From contig NC_092314.1 of the NCBI RefSeq assembly GCF_036785885.1, forward strand, positions 13,351,638-13,415,637: DNA of 64,000 nt, in the 5' to 3' direction. Of this stretch, positions 34,345-46,339 are shown one piece after another. The DNA comes from Coffea arabica. Taxonomy: Eukaryota > Streptophyta > Magnoliopsida > Gentianales > Rubiaceae. The position numbers and the translations under genes were made by a program. The notes under the pieces are model-generated. The model was given only the letters and a program-made list of their open reading frames with translations, was not told where the DNA came from and did no database searches. Every line of letters begins with the position of its first letter. Position 1 is the first letter of the stretch.

Positions 34345-34565
34345 CATGGATTTACAAGATTCATTTTATTATTCAACACGATGATACAAATAACATATTA
34401 ATTATTTATGACATCATGGGTCAATAGCACTTCAAAACGATTAGCCAAACAATTGAACCAATAATCTTTGACCTAATAAGATTTTTGATTTAATGAACAG
34501 ATTGGGTTTTAAAACCTTAGTTTAATTCTACATTAACACTTCACATATGTAAACAAGTGATATGT
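34345..34565. repeat. Direct repeat, copy 2
   Basis: Second R1 copy of the unit at 32870-33085. It lies just right of the RNase H-like remnant and is the last sequence shared with block R2. Confidence 0.6.
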
Positions 34566-36305
34566 TGTTAATGTGTGATGATCAATAGACATGCTTGCCA
34601 ACAATGCCTTTCCACTTGGTAAGGGGCCACTCAGTCATTAAGACCAACATTGCCATTTCTTTCAAAGAGTATCACCCTCTTACTTGTCTATAAATAACTC
34701 TATAACTAATAATCATCCATTAGCATATATAACACTCTCTTTTTAATCTACCTACTTTATTTTTGTGGACTTAAGCATTGAAGTGACCCAGGATATACTA
34801 CTCCATTTTGCACTCTCCTAGCTTTTGTCTTGTTGTTCTATTTGAGAAGGGCCCTCATCAGTAGGAATGGACGGAAAAGAGTTTGGAAGGAAACTGAAAT
34901 TCAAACACACTAAAAGTTTCAACATTTTGGAACATAGTGCCAAGTAAAAAAAAAAAAGTAAAAGAATCTGTATCATTTACTGCAGTTGTCTTTGGATTTG
35001 AATTGCCATGTGATTCACTAAAAGAAAATAGTTGCATTAATGGATAGCTTTTCAAAATGGAGAAGAATTTCCTTTAGAATTCAGAGTAACAAAATATGTT
35101 GAAAAAACACTTTAACACTTTTTGTGATATGATGTATATGAGACAAAAGGGTAGTTAGAAAGATAAAAAAAATGGTTGAAAAATGTGGTATGAAAAGATA
35201 ATTTAAGTTACAAATCTAGAATCATGAAAAGATATAAAATCCTACCCAAAAAAAAAAAGAAAGAAAGCATAATATGACTGTATCTAGCTCTATGTCCTTA
35301 AACTTGTGTGTAGACAAGATTTTGGGCAACTTTGTGAGTATTTTAGCAATATCCTGGAGGAGTCAAATTTGGAAGCTTTCCTCCATTATTAAGGCTAAAA
35401 TTTCCAAGGATAACCAATGACTAAAGCTTTGTCAAAAATTTAAAGTTTGTTCTATGAAGTTCTTAAATTTCACATTCCGTACACATACTAGTTATTTAGG
35501 AAAGAATTAGAGTTCTTATTAGGGATTCCCTAACATACATTCCACCAACAATTCCATTTGAATAGCAAATTTTGACCATAGTTTTTTCAAATAATTTCTA
35601 AAAATAATTTTTAAAAAACTTTTTCCATTCTTTCAATCACCTTTTAACGGATCTTCTTTAGTGTGGTATAGCAGTTTTTACCACGAAAATGGTATTACAC
35701 TACTAAAGCAGTACGATATGTATTGATTGGTCACATCAATTTGATACGCATTGAGGTTGCTGAAGGAGCCCATTAGGGGGGTTGCAAATTCGAGGTCAGT
35801 TAGTGTAATAAACTTGTATTAAGAAGACCCACATTGTGCATGATTAGTTGAGTAGGACTGATTAGCATAAAATAAGCAAGGTATGTAGGGAATAATAAAG
35901 AAAGTTGGCATGAAAATAAATATGGTAAAAATATTAGATTCATCAGTTTCAATAATATATTTGCCTTCATTATTCTGCAATATTATCATGTTCTTCACTG
36001 TCAATAACATTTCAAATTTTCAACTTGATAAAAATTAGCTAATTGCTTAATCTATATTGAACTGGTTCTAATCTTTATCATGACATATTGATTTCTCTTA
36101 TTTTAGGAAAAAGATGAATGAATTAGTATATTTTCTTTCTACAATGTTGCTAAATGCAAAATATAAAGAATTTTTATGTAGATATGTACATATGCAACTC
36201 TAAATCTTAACGGATTAGCTTTGATTCAAACAACAAATTTGGAATTCCATATGCACCATGCATTTGTAAACCTAACGAATTCCAATTAGATTGGAGGTTA
36301 CAATT
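34566..36305. other. AT-rich spacer with no supported gene
   Basis: I see no conserved ORF, tRNA or element ends. A degraded MITE related to 31481-31660 may lie near 35100-35230. ORFs of 60-65 codons here have no recognisable sequence. Confidence 0.5.
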
Positions 36306-36309
36306 TAGC

Positions 36310-36790
36310 ATGTTTTCTGAATTAGCCAATTTCACTATTTATTCTTTGATTCCTAATGGTTATGAAAGATGCTTGAAATTGAAGATACCATGTGCAGGTA
36401 TCAATTCAATCACAGGATCTCTTCTTGATGATATATTTCAGGTGTCAACTTTGCAAGAGTTATCCCTTCTAGGAAATGGAATATCAGGTCAGGTAAGTGA
36501 AGCCATTGGCAATCTTTCCGACCTCAAAATCGTTAAACTTTATGGCAATAATTTGGTAGGTTCAATTCCTCGAGAGATTGGGAGACTTTCCAATTTGGAA
36601 CAGTTGTTTCTTCATGTAAACAAACTGAATGGCACTATTCCCTCAACACTGATGAATTGCACAGGACTCATAAAGCTGAATCTAAGGGTCAACCTTTTAA
36701 CTTGAGAACTTTCTGCTCTCAATTTCTCCAAATTGTTGCAGCTTAGAAAAATTGATCAATTTCGCAGCAACTCACACTTTGTGTCGAGCT
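36310..36790 (+). pseudogene. Leucine-rich repeat receptor fragment
   Basis: An open stretch to 36705 contains LRR units: LQELSLLGNGISGQVSEAIG, LKIVKLYGNNLVGSIPREIG and LEQLFLHVNKLNGTIPSTL, each of 24 residues and of the plant extracellular LxGxIP type. After NLLT a TGA replaces the expected Gly codon, and reading on gives ELSALNFSKLLQLRKID, which continues the LRR pattern before homology is lost. The sequence resembles LRR receptor kinases or receptor-like proteins of the PSKR/PSY1R kind. No signal peptide, transmembrane segment or kinase is nearby, so this is an isolated fragment. Confidence 0.75.
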
Positions 36791-37129
36791 TTGTCCATGA
36801 CGCGGTAGCCTTTTTAAGGAATTATTTCACGAATGATTCCAAAAAAAAAAAAACTAAGTACAAGATGCTATGATCTTAATTCAGAAAGTCACAAGAACCA
36901 AAAAAAAACTTCAGAGAAATTGGTAAATACCAAGAAAAATTGATAATAATTGATGAATGTCTGAATAACAAGGCCTGACTATGCCTATATTTATCATATA
37001 AGAATCCTAAAACAAACCAGAAATGAAATAACATGAAAATCCTAAATCCTAAGTGAATTAGGAAACAAAATAATATCAGAAAAGGAAACAACAATACTAT
37101 ATATTGCCAAAAGTCAACCATGTATAAAA

Positions 37130-38812
37130 TGGTTCTTGAGTTTCTTGGCACGTTGTTACTTGTCCCAAGAGGATTGCTCAATTTGTTCCATATCAGTCCA
37201 TCCCGCTTGAGAAGAACTCAACCTCGAGTGATCTTCCAAATCAGGATACTTAGGAACATTGGAAAATGGATGAAACAAAGACAAATCTGCCACATTAAAA
37301 GTCTTAGAAATACCACAAAATTAGGCAAATCCACTACATAGGCATTTAGATTTATCTTTTGCAAAAGCTTATAAGGCCTTCGTTTCAATTTATGATACTT
37401 GTCAATCGAAAACCTCTCTTTATGCAAGAAAACCATCATCTCATCACCAACCTCAAATTTCAGTGCACGGCGATGCTTGTCCACTGCGGCCTTAAACTTT
37501 GCATTAGTTTCTTCCAATTTCGCCTTCACCTCTTCTTGAATAACCTTCATGTCTTTTGCCATTTTTTCCACTATTGTACTATAACCCAAAATATTTGGTA
37601 ATTTCACCAAGTCCTACGCATGTCTAGCAGATTGGACATACATAATAGAGAAAGGTGATTTACCAGTAGAACTATGAACTGTGCTGTTGAAGGCAAACTC
37701 TACTTGAGGTAGTGCATGATCCCAATCTTTTGGATGTTCACCACAAATACATCGCACCAAATTCCCTAAGGTATGATTGACAACTTTCGTTTGGCCATCC
37801 CTTTGAGGATGAGCGGTACTACTAAAATTCAAGGAAGTGTCAAACATCTTCCACAAAGTCAACCAAAAATGGCTCAAGAACTTGGTATCATGATCAGAAG
37901 TAATAGACTTGGGCATCCCATGTAAACGCACCACTTCACGAAAGAACAGTCAGGCAATATGAGAAGCATCCGAAGTCTTTCGACATGGAATGAAGTGTAC
38001 CATTTTTGAAAATCGATCCACCACTACAAAAACTGAGTCCACCACTCTTTGTGTACGTGGCAATCCAAGGACAAAATCCATGGATAAATCTTTCCAAATA
38101 CCCTCAGGTACTGGCAGAAATGTATACAATCCAGTATTTTGAGATTGACCCTTCGCAACCTGACAAGTATAGCACTTGCATACAAACCCATGCATATCTC
38201 GTTTTTGTTGGGGCCAATAATAACGGGACTCAAGACTTGAGGTAGCCTTGCTCGCTCCCAAATTACCACTTAGACCTCCCACATGCAAGTCACGATTCAA
38301 CTTTTCACGTAAAAAAAATGAGGGATAGAGAGACGATTATATTTAAAAAGGAAACCATCATAAATATGGAAGTCATCTTGCAGTGTTTTTGACTTACACG
38401 TAGTCCAAGTCTCCTTAAAATGATCATCTTCTGTATAAAGATCCTTAAGCACTTCAAACACCGCGACTTCTTGACTCATAGTCATTGGCAAAGTCGCTTG
38501 CCTGTGTAAAGCATTAGCGACCTTATTTTGTTGTCTAACCTTATGCTTCAACATGAAAGGGAAATGCTGTAGGTACACAATCCAATACGCATGCATCTTG
38601 CTAATTTGCTTTTGACTATTGATGTACTTTAAGGCTTGATGATTCATGTAAAGTACGAATTGATTTGGGATCAAAGAATACTCCCAATGCCTCAAAGTAT
38701 GCACAACAACATATAACTCTTGCTCGTACATCGACTACTTCTGATGAGCATCACTTAGTTTCTCACTAAGAAAGCCATGGGCTGATCTTCTTGTGATAAT
38801 ACCGCTCTAATG
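37130..38812 (-). pseudogene. Ty3-gypsy pol fragment (RNase H, integrase)
   Basis: Reading leftwards: the end of the RNase H region (YEQELYVVVHTLRHWEYSL, then HQALKYINSQKQISKMHAYW), an integrase zinc-binding part (CYTCQVAKG), the integrase core ([44 protein letters not shown]) and a C-terminal part (KFEVGDEMMVFLHKERF, NAYVVDLPNF). Stops and frame changes separate these parts. Gag, protease and most of reverse transcriptase are missing because the plus-strand element that starts near 38817 interrupts it. The order and motifs fit a chromovirus-like gypsy element. No LTRs are seen. It is a dead fragment. Confidence 0.8.
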
Positions 38813-38816
38813 CCGA

Positions 38817-40838
38817 TGATAAGTAAATAATTTACATTGATTTCATTTGATAAAATGCAAGTTTTGTTGTGTTTTTAGGGGTTGATAGCCATGTTTAAGC
38901 CCTTTTAGTGCAAAATTTCTTCAAGTGTTACTTCATAAACTAAATGTGCAAAATGAGTGGATTAATGCATAAACATATGGTATTTCATAGGTAATTGGTG
39001 CATGAAACACTCTCTCTACTTGAAGCAGATGCAATGCACTTTATGGAGACTAACTTGTAAGTGGAACAAGAAGAGGAAGTTGCACGAAAAAGGAAGAGAA
39101 TTAAAGCCGAAAATAGAGGAGATGGATCTGAGTTCAGATCCATTCTCAAAGGCCACATATCCAAGCCCTCGTCTATGATTCTGGAGAAGTTGATCCGAGA
39201 GCAGAGGATCCGAGCTCGGATCCATATGGAATAAGCCTCGGACCTTGTTGCAAGAAAAATGAAAGAAAATGGAGAAGTTGATCCGAGCTCAGATCTATGT
39301 GGAAACCCTCGAATCTTAGGCCTTAGATCTTTCTCTTTCCTCTATAATTTACAGAACAACTTGTGTACATTTCACATATACTTTTTGACTCTTGTTTCAC
39401 AACAATTTTTGACTGGAAGTTGGCAAAGCATCTTGTACACTTGAAAAAGGAATATTGGAGATTCCAATAAAGGGCATTTTTGGAACAAGAAGTAAAGAAA
39501 CAAGTAGAAAAGCACATTATTGAAGAGAAAGGAGGTGTGAAAAAAAAAGATAGAGAAGACAAGATAAAGAACTCTTCTTCCTTTTCTCTCTAGCTTAGCA
39601 TGGATATAATGTTAGATCCAGTTTTCATTTCTATTGAAGAACTTAAAGAACTCTTGATGTATTAAAGGATTTTTTATGGAAATGAGGATGATGGAGCTTG
39701 AAGATCATGTTTTTTTATTTGAATGAGTATTCCTTCCTCTTTAGTCTCTTTATTTGTCTCACTAATGCTTTGTTACATTAGAGATATGAGTTTTGTTGTT
39801 AAATATACCATGTCTAGCTAAATTTTTTTGTTCTGGGATAGATGAAGCTATTTGTGCCTTGATTATGGTTGAATGGAATTGATTATTGCTACATCTTGTA
39901 CTTGCTATTTCATTTATTCATGATTTAACACTTGTGAATGTTTGATCATCATTTACAAGCCATTTTAGTTGTTGTTAATTTATGAAAATATAATGAAAAA
40001 TGAATGAATGGAACCTGAAGAAGAGCAGAGCTTCTCCCGTGGAGGCCAATTGTGTATTTTGTCCGCCCCAGCATCGGGTGCTTGGATGGGGGCCTCCCCA
40101 TGATTCGAACCCTGGTCCTTGTGTATAAGGGTCTTGGGGTTGAAGTCCTGGTACCACTTGAGCTGCCTTTTTTGAAGAGCTCAAGTGGTACCAGGACTTC
40201 AACCCCAAGACCCTTATACACAAGGACCAGGGTTCGAATCTTGGGGAGGCCCCCCTCCAAGCACCCGATGCTGGGGCGGACAAAATACACAATTGGCCTC
40301 CACGGGGGAAGCTCTGCGCTTCTTCAGAACCTAAAAAGTAGACACACGAAAGTAGTGGTGCACTTAGGTGGATGTTTATTACATTTCTAGTGCTATATCT
40401 GGTTTATACTTGAGATTTTACCATGAAAGTAGGAAAACCCTAGTGTAGACTAAGTTTGGTTCATTAGCGAAAGCAAGTTCCGTTGGCTTGAGTGAAATGT
40501 ACCCTTAGCAAGACAAGAGTATGTGTGATAATTAGCTAATTCATCCATGATTAGGTACTTTTAGTGGATTCTATACCCTAGAACATTAGTATTTAGTTGA
40601 GTTACTGCGAGTTATTAACTTGTATTGTATTACATTAGCATTTAGCTAATTAAACTAGTTAAAATTCTTGATAAGTTTAAATAATAGAGCGAGCAAAAAG
40701 TCTTAGTAATTCATAGCTGATTTTCCTGTGGGATCGATCCTAATTTCCTTATATACTACAATTCACAACCCATGCACTTACACTTACAGTTAACGAGGGA
40801 TTAGGTTAAAATTTAGAGCACAGGTCTAGTCCTCGTCA
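38817..40838 (+). repeat. 5' LTR of a plus-strand Ty3-gypsy element (approximate)
   Basis: The left limit is where the minus-strand gypsy pol homology stops, at TGATAAGTAAATAATT. The right limit CGTCA is followed by a primer binding site-like sequence. No 3' LTR is present to compare with, so both edges are approximate. A 310 bp SINE palindrome is inserted at 40017-40326. Confidence 0.5.
40017..40326. repeat. Near-perfect palindrome of a tRNA-like SINE
   Basis: Two arms of about 149 bp in opposite orientation flank a spacer of about 12 bp ('gccttttttgaa'). I count 4 mismatches. Each arm contains a box B-like GGTTCGAATC and a box A-like AGCTCAAGTGGTACCAGG, as in a tRNA-derived SINE. The hexamer gaacct flanks the whole unit (40011-40016 and 40327-40332), which suggests one insertion. 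Mirror-image ORFs of about 110 codons on both strands are by-products of the symmetry. Confidence 0.8.
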
Positions 40839-40844
40839 AATTTT

Positions 40845-40863
40845 TGGTGCCATAGCTAGGGAA
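40845..40863 (+). other. Probable primer binding site of the plus-strand gypsy element
   Basis: TGGTGCCATAGCTAGGGAA follows the presumed LTR end. It resembles TGGCGCCGTTGCCGGGGA, the site commonly seen in plant gypsy elements, with several changes. Confidence 0.5.
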
Positions 40864-40894
40864 TGACGGTAATATTAAGGCTAAGTGAGCTTTA

Positions 40895-43800
40895 TCAATC
40901 TAAACATTGTGTTATATTGTGAATATTTTTTATTTAGTAGACAGAGTAGTTATTTATTTTGCTTCACTTTGTTTGTTTTGTTGTGATAAAATTTTTTGTA
41001 TTTTGATCTTTGTGGTGCTTGCAACCACGCTCTATGCTCAACAATTCCATTGGATCCAAAAATTGAAAGGGCTCTAAGGCGACAACAAAGGCAAGCACTA
41101 CCAAAAACTGTGGAAATTCAAGGAGAAGGAGAAGTAACAATTGAACTCCCACCAATTGAACCTATGACTGAAGAAATGGATAGAAGAGCATTATAGACTT
41201 CGCGTTATCAGGAGGTGATGGTTTGCAAACAAACATAGTGAGACCTACGGTAAATGCTAATAATTTTGAAATTAAACCATCTCTTATACAAATGGTGCAA
41301 TAATCTCACTATGGAGGTAATGCTACCGAAGACCTAAATTCTCATTTGTCCATATTCTTAGAAATTTGTGATACAATAAAGTTTAACGGTGTTAATGATG
41401 ATGCAATTAAGTTTAGATTGTTTCCATTCTCACTAAAGGACAAAGCCAAGGTTTGCTTACAATCTCATTCTCCAAATACTTTTATCACTTAGGCGGAGTT
41501 ATCTAAAACTTTTCTTAATAAGTTCTTTCTACCTGACAAAACTGCTAAATTTCGTATGGATATAACTAGTTTCTCTCAACGGGAAGGAGAGACATTGTAC
41601 GAAACTTGGGAGCGTTATCGGGAATTACAACGAAAACGTCCCCATCATGGTCTCTCCGATTGACTCATAGTCCAAACATTTTACAATGGACTCACTTATC
41701 TGATGAAGACACATGTAGATGCAGCAGCAACAGGAGTTTTGATGGGTAAGTCGGCCGAGAAAACTTAACAATTAATTGAAAAAATGGCTACCAATAATTA
41801 CCAATGGTCCGATGAACAAGATAATACAAGAAGACCCGCAAGTATGCTTGAAGTAGATACATTGAATATGTTAAGTGCAAAGATGGATAATGTGGTTAAG
41901 ATACTTAATAAGCAAGTTGGTTCTAGTTCTAACCAAAGAGTAATTGTTGCGTGTTGTACTATCTGTGGAGGAGATCATGATGATTCTATATGTGCGAGCA
42001 TTGACAGGTTCAATATCTCAACAATTACAACCGTCCACTCCAAAACAATCCATACTCCAATATTTATAATTTGGGGTGGTGAAATCATCCAAACTTTGGA
42101 TGGAAGGATCAACTGAACCAACCAAGACCCAACGAATCCACTGAACTTTTAACCAAAACAACCACTTACGGAATCTAAGCTGACTTGGGAGTTGGCAATT
42201 GAGAAACTAGCGAATGCATCTAATAATAAAATTGAAAAGTTAGCTAGCGCCACTACTCAACTGTTTGAAAGAATTGATGGTAAGATAGATCAACTCACAA
42301 ATATATATAGGAATATTGAAGTCCAATTAGGCCAAATAGCCAATGCTATCAACAATAGGAACCAAGGGGAGTTACCTAGTAAAACTGAGGTGAATCTAAG
42401 GGAGCATATGAAGGGTATAACCCTCTGTAGTGGTAACGAATTGAGTGAGCCACCTGTTGTTGAGAGAATGAGAGAAGATGAGAGTAAAAAAAATAAGTAG
42501 AGGAGTGAGCTATTTGAAGAGAGAAAGAAAAGTAAAGGGAATGATGAAATGGAAGTGATCGAGCCATCGGGGGCTGAGATGATGTCAATTTCTCCACCAG
42601 TTCCATTTCCACATAGATTGAAGCCATCAAGAGTTGACAAAGAACTTGAGAAATTTGTCAACATTTTTAAACAATTACATATTAACATTCAATTTGTTGA
42701 TGCTATTTTGCAGATTCCTTTGTACGTAAAGTTTTTCAAGAAGTTAATGACAAAGAAGAGAAATTAGAGGATACCGAGACTATTGTATTAACAGAGGAAT
42801 GCAGTACATCATACAAAACAAATTGCCACCAAAGTTGAAAAATCCGAGGAGTTTCACGATTTCTTGCACTATTGGTAATGTAGAGTTCTCTAAAACACTA
42901 TGTGATCTTGATGCTAGTGTTTCATTGATTCCTTTAACTGTAGTTAGGCAATTGGGGTTGAAAGAATTAAAATATACTAACATCTCTTTACAGTTGGCTG
43001 ACAGGTCTATTAGACATCCCTTGAATATATTGGAAAATGTGCTTATTAAAGTATAAAAATTTATCATTCCCATTGATTTTATTGTTTTAGATATGGAGGA
43101 GGATGTTAATATATCCATTATCTTTGATAGACTACTTCTGACCACTGCAGTTACTATAATAGATGTTAAACGTGGTAAATTCAACTTCCAAATCGGTGAA
43201 GAGGAGGTGGAGTTTGATTTGAGTAAAGTAGAAAAGTATTCCTCTTTTACTGATCATGTTTATTCCATTGGCATATGTGTTAAATTGACACTAGAGATGA
43301 GTCGAGTTAATCTTGACTATGACTCTCTTGAACTTTGTCTCAATGTTGCAGTCACAGGTCTCTTACAAAATGAACAATGCATACAAAGATTTAGGGATGA
43401 TCAAGGGGCTTCCTCCACCATCTTATGAACAAACTCCATGGCTTGAGTTTAAGCCGCTTCCAATCACCTCAAATATGTATTTCTTGAAGAAAAAGAGACA
43501 TTGCCGATGATTGTCAATGCCGCCCTTAATGAGGAGCAACTTGACAAACTTTTACGAGTTTTGAGGAAGCATCCAAAGGTTTTAGGATGGACAATTTTCG
43601 ACATCAAGGGCATTAGTCCAACCATTTATATGCATCGAATTTTATTGGAAGAAGATGCTAAGCCAGTGATTGAAACTCAACGAAAGTTAAATCCCAATAT
43701 AAAGGAAATGGTAAGGGTAGAAATCCTTAAATGACTTGATGCAGGTATAATTTTTTCGATCTCTAATAGTGTTTGAATTTTTTCTATTCATGTTGTGCCT

Positions 43801-45192
43801 AAAAAGGGAGGAATAACTATAGTATGTGGTAAAAATAATGAAATGATTCCTTCTAAAGTTCTAGTTGGATGGAGAATTTGTATTGATTATAGAAAATTCA
43901 ATGCGACTACTAGAAAAGATCATTTTTTTTCTTCTTTTTGTTGATCAAATTATAGAAAGATTGGCGGGATATGACTTTTATTATTTTTTGGATAGTTTTT
44001 CAGGATATAATCAAATAGTCATTGCACCAGACGATCAAGAGAAAACCACATTTATTTGTCCTTACAGCACCTTTGCATTTCGAAAAATGCCATTTGGATC
44101 GTGCAATGCATCTACCACTTTCCAACGATGCATGATGGTAATTTTTTTCGATTGTAATGAGAAAATCATGAAAATTTTTATGTATGACTTCTCTGTATTT
44201 GGATCTATTTATAATCATTGTCTTAACAATTTAGATCTAATTTTGTAGAGATGTGAAGAGACAAATCTTGTACTCAATTGGGAAAAATGTCACTTCATGG
44301 TTTGTGAGAGTATTGTTCTAGGCCATAAGATTTCTTCAAAAGGTGTCGAAGTGGATCAAGCAAAAGTGGAAGTGATTGAGAGAATACCTCCACCAACCAA
44401 TGTGAAAGGCATTCGAAACTTTCTTGGACATACGGGGTTCTATCAGCGATTTATAAGGGTTTTTCCAAACTTGCTAGGCCTCTATGTGATTTACTTGCCA
44501 AAGATGTTCCTTTTCACTTTAATGATGAATGTCCATTTGCTTTTAATAGGTTGAAGAAGGAACTTGTTTTCGTACCCATAATAATATCACCAAATTGAAG
44601 TTTACCGTTTTAATTGATGTGTGAAACTAGTAATTTTGCGGTAGGAGCTGTTCTTGGACAAAAGTATGATAAGAGATTTCATGTCATTTACTATGCAAGT
44701 AAAATGCTTAATGAGATTCAAATCAATTATGAGGCAACAAAAAAAGAGTTACTTGCAGTGATATTTGCATTAGATAAATTTAGATCTTATCTAGTGGGAT
44801 CTAAAGTCATTGTCTACACCGATCATGCGGCTCTTAAATATCTTTTAAATAAGAAAAATGCAAAGTCTCGACTAATTCGATGGATTTTATTATTGCAGAA
44901 ATTTGATTTGGAAATCAAAAATAAAAAGGGATCTGAGAATCTAGTTGTAGATCATCTTTCTAGACTGAAGAACACCCCACAAGAAGACCAAATTCCTATT
45001 AAAGAAGAGTTTCCAGATGAGTTCTTATTGGTTGTTCAAAAGTCACCATGGTATGCCGATTTAGTCAATTTTGTGGTTAGTGAATTGCTATCAAGTGATT
45101 TAAATAGCATCTCAGCTTCAAATACATGTTATTATCAAATACATATTAATCTACTTCATTATTACAGGGTACCCTTGACTGCAAAGCAATAG
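40895..45192 (+). pseudogene. Ty3-gypsy gag-pol, truncated after RNase H
   Basis: Gag pieces include GNATEDLNSHLSIFLEICDT and TLYETWERYRELQRKRPHHG (about 41300-41760). A protease-like part reads LCDLDASVSLIPLTVVRQLG (about 42895-42960). Reverse transcriptase shows DSFSGYNQIVIAPDDQEKTT and FRKMPFGSCNASTTFQRCMM, with the active site FMYDF in place of FMDDF. RNase H shows [20 protein letters not shown] and [20 protein letters not shown], ending in LVVDHLSRL. Stops and frame changes occur throughout. The coding sequence stops near 45192 before any integrase, and no 3' LTR follows. The order and motifs fit the Athila/Tat side of Ty3-gypsy. It is not functional. Confidence 0.8.
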
Positions 45193-45253
45193 AGGAAAGC
45201 ATTAACAGCTCCATGATTGTTTGCTTCGTCAAAAAGACCAAACAATCATATGC

Positions 45254-45591
45254 AATGACGGAGCCAAAGGCGCTTATGGGGGCCATAGCCCCCCAAGTTT
45301 TGAAAATTTTCATTTATAGTATGTAAATATATATGTGTAAAACAAAGTTGACCCGCCCTAATTTTTTACAATTTTAGTTTATATGTGTGTGTGTGTGTGT
45401 GTGTGTGAATTAATTTTTCTTCAAAAAATTTATTTATTTTTTATATGCCTTTATAATTAAAGTTAATATTTGATGTTTTTAAATGTCATATATTTAAATA
45501 GATGGAAATTATTTTGAACATAGTATATTAAAAAATTTTTGTTAGAAAAATTTTGGCTCCCCTAGGAAAAAAAAATCCTAGCTCCGTCGCT
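45254..45591. mobile_element. TIR element ending in GACGGAGCCA-type repeats
   Basis: The inverted ends are ATGACGGAGCCAAAGG and GCGACGGAGCTAGGA. Flanking 9-mers are similar: atcatatgc (45245-45253) and accatatcc (45592-45600), 7 of 9 matching. It contains a (GT)n microsatellite near 45374-45406. No coding sequence. It lies at the broken end of the gypsy element. Confidence 0.6.
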
Positions 45592-46318
45592 ACCATATCC
45601 ATCATCCTCACTGAAAAGTATACAACTATTATAGCGCACAAGCTGAACTTGGGAGAAATTGAAACCAGAGGACTGCCACAAATATATTCTGATGCTAAGA
45701 GTTCAAGAGCAGCAGAAACAGCAACAATGCATGCTAAGTTGACAACAGTACCAACTGAAAACACTACAACTTCATCTGGAGGTCATGACAACAAACTTGA
45801 GACAGAACTCCTCACTACACTGAAAATAACAAAAATCCCTACCAAGAAACAAAAGACCACTGCTGAAAAAGTGAAGGAAAAAGACGACATGGCCAAACAG
45901 AATTAATAGCCACTAATTCCTTCACCTTTTTGCCAGCCAGCACACTTTTGCAGATTCAATGATCTAAACTCCAGCTCTTAAGCCATAGTTTTTGCAATGT
46001 ATATTTTGGAGATTCACTGATGTCCACTGAGGTTCTTAACTGCCAACTTTTGACATCTGCGAACAATAGATGTAAAACACTTTTGCTATCATAACAATGC
46101 CATCCTATTAACCAACACTCAAATGTTGTTACCTTCCCAAATTCACTCATCTCAACTACGCCTCTTCTAACAATATGAATTTCCTCATTCTTATTAAATG
46201 TTTCCTGATTCTTATTAAATATAATCCAAAACTTTCCTCCTCAATTTCTTAACAAAATCAACCTTTACATATATGCACAGGCACCACCGCCCGCGCATCG
46301 CTCAGATACCACCCCAAG
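45592..46318 (+). pseudogene. Fragment of unknown origin, possibly the 3' end of an old Helitron
   Basis: An open frame runs to a stop at 45906 and is rich in Thr, Lys and Glu, with a basic end TKKQKTTAEKVKEKDDMAKQ. It looks like a low-complexity protein tail. About 400 bp of T-rich sequence follows, then 'caccgcccgcgcatcgctcagat' and 'ccccaag', which resemble a decayed Helitron 3' hairpin and CTAG end. Block R2 starts directly after it. I do not recognise the protein; the Helitron link is a guess from position and the GC-rich end. Confidence 0.25.
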
Positions 46319-46339
46319 AGTAGAGATATGATGATCCCT

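Noticed and set aside
36310..36705. An intact small LRR protein gene
   Set aside because: It starts inside an LRR domain, lacks a signal peptide, and LRR homology continues past the stop, so it is a fragment of a longer receptor gene.
40052..40390. Mirror-image ORFs of about 105-113 codons on both strands
   Set aside because: They arise from the SINE palindrome; the two strands encode nearly the same peptide and there is no domain or codon signal.
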